A stretch of DNA of 64,000 bases, from the NCBI RefSeq assembly GCF_018446385.1, contig NC_055991.1:115177794-115241793 (forward strand), given 5' to 3'. This DNA is from Zingiber officinale (lineage: Eukaryota > Streptophyta > Magnoliopsida > Zingiberales > Zingiberaceae). Shown here one piece after another: positions 59,011-64,000 of this stretch (positions are counted from its first letter, which is position 1; each line of letters starts with the position of its first letter). Under the pieces are notes generated by a model, which did not search any database, had not been told where the DNA came from, and worked only from the letters and a program-made list of their open reading frames with translations. Position numbers and translations under genes: made by a program.

Positions 59011-61337
59011 GCCACATGATTTAGATGATAAGATCACGTAATCATACTATTCTATGATTCGAAATTACCAAATTGATTTGAGATTATTTGGAATCGTCTT
59101 TTACGATGGAATTAGAACAAGATTGATAGGATCGTATAATGTCAGTAGAATCAGTATGATCCTACATTTCAACGATTCCACACATTTTTATTGGGATTGT
59201 TTTATTTATTGGGATTGTTTTATTGATCTTTAAACTAAGTCATTTTATGATTCATTTTCCGAGGTCCTAAAAATTTAAGTACTCTGATCTCATTAATTTG
59301 ATCCTGATCCCAAATCAATCATCACGATCCTACGAACTAGGCCTCCAACTGTTGACTTTGTAACTCTATTGATGGGAATTTGGCCATTTTGGTCTAATAA
59401 GTTAATTAAGTTATTGGTTAGGGGGTGAAGTGATAATAACAAAATTCAGAGAGTGTGTTTTGATGATTTTTAAAATTTTGGGGAATATTATGAAAGTGAA
59501 TGTAAACATCGGCATTGGGGCAACATGAAAATTTTCTTTAAAATCTTAGGAATATATTAAAATAATAATAATTAAAATATTAAATAGTTTAGGGTTTTAA
59601 TGTTGAGAGAAAGGTCGATTGGTTAGGTCAATTAGATGGCCAAAACTTAGGTGTCAGAAATTTCATTTTCTTTTCTTTAGTGAAAATGAGTGAAAATGAG
59701 GGAGAGGAGAAAAATATGAAATAATATTTATTTTTAAAAAATAATTTAATTTTTTATTATTGTATTTCAATAATTAAAATAAAAAAAAAATCCTTTTTTC
59801 TTCTTGAAATCAAATAATGCTTGGAAAATATTTTATATTTTTTCTTCATAAATATTTCTCTAATTATTTTCTTTCTTGTAGAAAACACCATATTTTTTTC
59901 CTTAGAAATAGCAAGTGGCATTTAATTTTTTTAGGTAAAATCATTAATTTCAAAATAATAAAAGTAATCAATTTTATTTTACAAAGAGAGTTTGGTGAAA
60001 TAATTATATACACTGAAATTAAAATAAATAAATAAATAAATCATCTCTTATTTTTCACAAAAGAGTTTGGTGGAGTAAAGTAATTACTATTATATTCTCT
60101 AAATTAAAAAAAAATAAATTAGCATTTGCCTTCTTTGTCTTTTTATTTACGCAAAGGCACAAGCTATTAATTACACGCAATTGCTAAATAAATGTGTTAA
60201 TCTAGAAAATAAGTGGAGTCTAAATCGGACAAAATGTCAATATTAGAGGCCCTATTTGGATAATTAATATTCCATCTATAATTTTTTATTTAAATTTGGA
60301 GAAAAACAAAAGAAAAAGGTAAAGAAAAGAAAAGAAAAGAAAACAAAAGAAAGGGACACTTCATTTTACTACACCATGTACAAGAGTCAACATGTCGGCC
60401 ATATTATGGACCCCCACCTCATTAATTATGTTATTTATCTTATTGATCACTTTGCAAAATGAATTGTGATGATCACTTCTATGCTTGTCATAATCACCAC
60501 AATTAAGGCTAATTAGATTTTTGGAAACAGAGTTTTTTCTCAATTATGTTTCTGAATTGATTCTTTAACTAAAAAAACATTTTTTTAACCTAACAAATGG
60601 AGCAATTTAACATTATAAGGGCGAAGATGAAAGCCGACTACCTAATAAAGTTAATTCGAGAAGTATCTTAAACGAAAAGATATAGAAAATAAAATAAAAT
60701 TTAAAAATAAAAAGAATAATTCCCCTTCATTTATAAAAATTCAAGATGTTTCCATCTCTTCATCGATAAATTTATGTCTATTTTTATTAAAAAAAATTCA
60801 AATAGTACAATTTACTAAAATTGACCAAGTATCTATTGATTTAGTTAATTTAATGATTTGTTGTACCTTGTACATCTATTTTTTTAATCTAGATATTCAA
60901 GATCAATTAATTCCGGAGATGATCGATTTAATCTTATGAAAATTTTTTGATCGATCGTTAGGATAAATCTAAAAATGTAGATGACAATCGACAGAATGAT
61001 CTTAACGGTTCATATACGGGAGGGGAATTTCGTATGCTCCTTAGGTTTTCAAGATTGGATGCACGGAGAGCTCCGAGATATGCTCACCACTGTACTAGAG
61101 TGGGGTGAGGGGGGAAGTGGCACATGGGACCAAGGATGATCCAAACCCTAAGTCGATCCAAGTTTTTTAATCATGAAGTCTCGATCGAAAGGGGGCATCC
61201 GTGACTTATAAGCACGTCTTGTATGCCATGTATTGACAAGGCAGTCTTTGCTAGTAGGGTTAGCGATACGATTGAACCGAGCAAGTGTTTACTTGTATGG
61301 TCTAGTCCGATTAAACCGATCAAATTAAAAAGGGTAA
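59011..61337. other. AT-rich intergenic sequence upstream of the VQ gene
   Basis: No gene seen. Includes an AAAGAAAAG run (60315-60355) and the second copy of the dispersed repeat at 60888-61000. Confidence 0.4.
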
Positions 61338-61438
61338 ACCATGAGTCAAATGTGGTTGTTCCATTCCGTGGAGTGGATGGGCCAAATTTGACTCCTTGTG
61401 AAATAAAGCGACCCCATCACCATCTCATGCTCTCTTCC
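61338..61438 (+). promoter_or_regulatory. Shared promoter-proximal element, copy 2
   Basis: ACCATGAGTCAAATGTG...GGCCAAATTTGACTCCTTGTG...AATAAAGCGACCCCATCACC, near-identical to 51157-51250 apart from a short insertion in the middle. It ends 98 bp before the VQ start codon. Confidence 0.6.
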
Positions 61439-61535
61439 TCACACAGAATCTGAAGGCCAGAGGCAGAGGGAGACCCCAAGCTCTCTCTCCTTTCTTCCGC
61501 TTCTCTAACCCTAAAAATTGGATTTTGACGCATCG

Positions 61536-62249
61536 ATGGAGAAGGAGAAGGTCCAGTCCCCGAACTCCTCCAGCAACAGCAGCAGTAGCAGCAGCAATGG
61601 AGTGGCGGCGGTTACGGCACCGATCACTCCCAAATCGGTGTCGAAATCGGTGGATGCTAGCGTTTTCCCGACCACCTTTATCCAGGCCGACGCTGGATCC
61701 TTCAAGCAGGTCGTCCAGATGCTCACCGGCTCTTCTGAGACCGCCGCCAAGCACCACCACTCGGCGCCGGCTCCGCCGCCCGCCAAGAGCGGGATCCCGC
61801 TGGCCGCCAAGGCGACGGGGCCCAAGAAGCCGGCGTTCAAGCTCTACGAGCGAAGGGCCAGCCTCAAGAATCTGAAAATGATCAGCCCGATGATCCCCGC
61901 CTTCGGCGGCCTTAACCCTAGCTCTCCGCTCGGCGCCGCGTTCTCGCCGCGGAGGCAGCCGGAGATCCTCTCCCCCAGCGTGCTCAACCTGCCGGCGTTG
62001 ACCCTCAGCCCCGTCACGCCTTTGATCCCGGATCCGTTCAACCGGTCGTCGCAGCCGAATCCGAGACCGATGCCGACGCCTGCGGCGGCAATCTCGGCCG
62101 AGGATCGGGCCATCGCCGAGAAGGGATTCTACCTGCACCCTTCGCCGAGGACCACGCCGAAGGACGCGGAGCCACCGAGGTTGCTGCCGCTCTTCCCAGT
62201 CACATCCCCGACGCCGTCCTCCGTTTCCGCTGCCGCCTCTTCTTCCTGA
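61536..62249 (+). CDS. VQ: VQ-motif protein
   Basis: Single-exon gene, 237 aa, the usual layout for VQ proteins. The VQ motif FKQVVQMLTG is at residues 56-65, preceded by the typical TTFIQADAGS. Downstream are FKLYERRASLKNLK, repeated SP sites (ILSPSVL, LSPVTPLIPDPFNR) and the C-terminal KGFYLHPSPRTTPKD...LLPLFPVTSP block, which together point to the subgroup of Arabidopsis VQ4, VQ19 and VQ33. These are nuclear proteins that bind WRKY factors and include targets of MAP kinases MPK3/6 in defence signalling; the SP sites are candidate phosphorylation sites. The ATG at 61536 is the first in frame after the leader. The GC-rich coding sequence has no defects. Confidence 0.93.
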   Translation: MEKEKVQSPNSSSNSSSSSSNGVAAVTAPITPKSVSKSVDASVFPTTFIQADAGSFKQVVQMLTGSSETAAKHHHSAPAPPPAKSGIPLAAKATGPKKPAFKLYERRASLKNLKMISPMIPAFGGLNPSSPLGAAFSPRRQPEILSPSVLNLPALTLSPVTPLIPDPFNRSSQPNPRPMPTPAAAISAEDRAIAEKGFYLHPSPRTTPKDAEPPRLLPLFPVTSPTPSSVSAAASSS

Positions 62250-63591
62250 GAGATGCCCACTTCTCACTGCATGGTACGAGGATGAATCAATGATTGAATT
62301 GTACAATTTCTTTCTATGCCTTCCTTCCTACCATCTCTCCATCACGCAAATCTACAATCTAATCAATCAAACATGAGATGCATGGTATCTGCAAGATTTC
62401 ACTAACTTCTTCTCGCAAAAAAAAAAAAAAAAATCCCTTTTTTTTCATCCCATTCCTTGGTTGTCTACTACTTGTGGATTGAGATTTTTCTCCAAAGTCT
62501 GCATGAGATTCTGTCCCAGTTCAACCAGCTGGTCTCTTTTTCTTTGTGCAAACATCTCAAAATGGAGAATAACTTGCAGTGATCATGAAGTAAATCAAAC
62601 AAAAAAAAAACAGCAAAATCACTGGAGATGCCATCAGAGTTCATGTTCGATGGCAGTAAAAGAACAAAAGCAGAGTGCTACCACCCACTTGTGCAACCAC
62701 TCGCATCCTTAGAAATCTTTTATTGGTTCAAGTGCAAAACAGGATTCCCTTCCAGACTTGAGATTAGGTTGGAATGAGGCCTATAGTCAACAGTCAGTAG
62801 ATTCCTCCCTTTACCTGAGTTAAGTAACCATAAGTTGAGTTAGCAGACTAAGTGGTCTTCAAGAACCATTAACATATATTTCAGAGCTGTGCCATTGACA
62901 ATCTTCGTTGTCTATTTGCAGCTGAAAGTGACCTCTGATAGGTTTTAATAACTATTTTCCTCACAACTTTCGCCTAGTAGTTTCTGATAATCATGTGAGA
63001 CTATGTCAAAGAAAACGGATTGGATCATTAGGAACCAATCCTTTTCAATGATACATACAAAGTAACAAATTGGTAGTGGCCCAATTGAGAGGAGTTTTGG
63101 CCAAAGTTGTAAGCAATGATGACAGACTTGACTGGCTTTGAGACATTTGCATATCTTTTAAGTTTCTTTTGCAATGTATATGCTCACCGTGGAAGTAAAG
63201 TGTCAAACATGGTATTATGTCAAATATGAAAATGGGCCACTTAGTAGTGTTTTTTCCACTCCTGCACCGGTTGGTCCTCTTCTATGAGTTGTTGTCCTAT
63301 TTAAGGTTGAGAAAAGGCAGTGGTACCTAAAGATTGTCCCCATGTGATTCCTGCTAAGTTAAGCCACAGCTTTTGTGTCCACAGCACAAGACCATGAGAA
63401 AAGGAAAAGAAGGGATAGGAAGAAGATTGGACCGAATCGCGAAGGGGTTGCTCGGCATCTTAAGGAGTGCATTTCGTCTTATTCGCGTTGCAAATTAGAG
63501 GCTTTTATTACGAGTGCGAGAAGATTAAACCATAAAGGTATATTTATTGTAATCACTTTTTGTGTTATACGCAATAAAGAGAGTTTTGAAG

Positions 63592-63598
<7 letters not shown>
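62250..63598. other. Downstream sequence of the VQ gene
   Basis: Contains the probable 3' untranslated region and an A-run at 62417-62433. No further gene recognised; open frames here are short and featureless. Confidence 0.45.

Positions 63599-63642
<44 letters not shown>
63597..63642. repeat. (TC)n microsatellite
   Basis: About 22 uninterrupted TC units. Confidence 0.95.
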
Positions 63643-63644
<2 letters not shown>

Positions 63645-64000
63645 GGTTCATTACATGTGGTCTGGTGCGATGCATCCTTTGTGGAAATGCTATGTTTTTT
63701 TATAGCTACTTCTCGTTTTCTTCGTTGACTCGTCACGAGCTCCAAACCATCGACTGTCACTTGCTCGTCGGCCTTTTGCTGGACGCCCAATTGCCGCCCA
63801 CCCATCGCCCGGTGGCCATCCACCGACGACGACCTCCGGCCACTGACCCAAACCAAAACTACAACCTATGAGGAATCTGAACCCCAGGGGTTCTGGTGCG
63901 ATTCTGACCCGATCCAGTCGGAATCCCATCGCGATCGGATTCCAGCCAGATTGCGGTCGGATTTCGACTGGATCGTGACCAGAATCTAACTGGATCACGG
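63643..64000. other. Terminal segment with GATCGGATT-type repetition
   Basis: GC-rich. From 63895 short phrases such as CGATCGGATTCCAGCC and GGTCGGATTTCGACTGGATC recur in both orientations up to the window end. No gene recognised; possibly the edge of another repeat. Confidence 0.35.

Noticed and set aside
61425-62306. 293-codon open frame opposite the VQ gene
   Set aside because: Arg-rich translation of the antisense strand of a GC-rich gene; no domain, and the VQ frame explains the sequence.

Overview
The window is nuclear DNA of a flowering plant. It has spliced genes with GT-AG and GC-AG introns, long AT-rich intergenic stretches, and dense nested transposons. The GC-rich first exons of the VQ and cyclic-phosphodiesterase genes and the Sirevirus-type LTRs suggest a monocot. 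A Zingiberales-like genome is my guess and is not shown by the sequence.

Only three host genes look intact. A class A4-type heat-shock factor lies on the minus strand (18232-16621, two exons, 403 aa). A cyclic phosphodiesterase of the 2H family lies on the plus strand (51348-52069, three exons, 183 aa). A VQ-motif protein lies on the plus strand (61536-62249, one exon, 237 aa). A truncated intron-bearing duplicate of the phosphodiesterase sits at 39966-40385.

The rest is mostly mobile DNA in nested blocks. (1) 891-14742 is a short-LTR copia-type element without coding capacity. Inside it sits an 11.3-kb Sirevirus-type element (2180-13483, target duplication CAAAT) whose gag-pol frame is free of frameshifts but carries six stop codons, followed by an envelope-like third ORF. 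(2) 23093-37326 is a Mutator-like element (MULE) with about 0.5-kb terminal inverted repeats and a decayed FAR1-type transposase. Its right repeat is split by a second, pol-less Sirevirus-type element (30124-37056, target duplication GGAGG). (3) 41473-49065 is a second MULE with about 0.7-kb inverted repeats, another decayed FAR1-type transposase and a captured host-gene fragment. (4) Smaller units are a hAT-type MITE with an exact 8-bp duplication (38957-39539), a three-copy SINE family, another SINE, two further candidate MITEs and remnants of Sirevirus-type LTRs (54015-56370).

The most interesting signal is that both MULEs, with unrelated terminal repeats, carry the same second gene. It is transcribed toward the transposase and encodes a GRF-type zinc finger, a polar/helical segment and a nearly identical C-terminal membrane anchor. 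The layout recalls the two convergent genes of maize MuDR. A second signal is a ~100-bp sequence shared by two unrelated host genes, ending 98 bp before the start codon in both.

Coordinates of exons, LTRs and target duplications were read base by base. Ends of TIRs, SINEs and decayed genes are approximate. Percent identities are impressions, not computed values.
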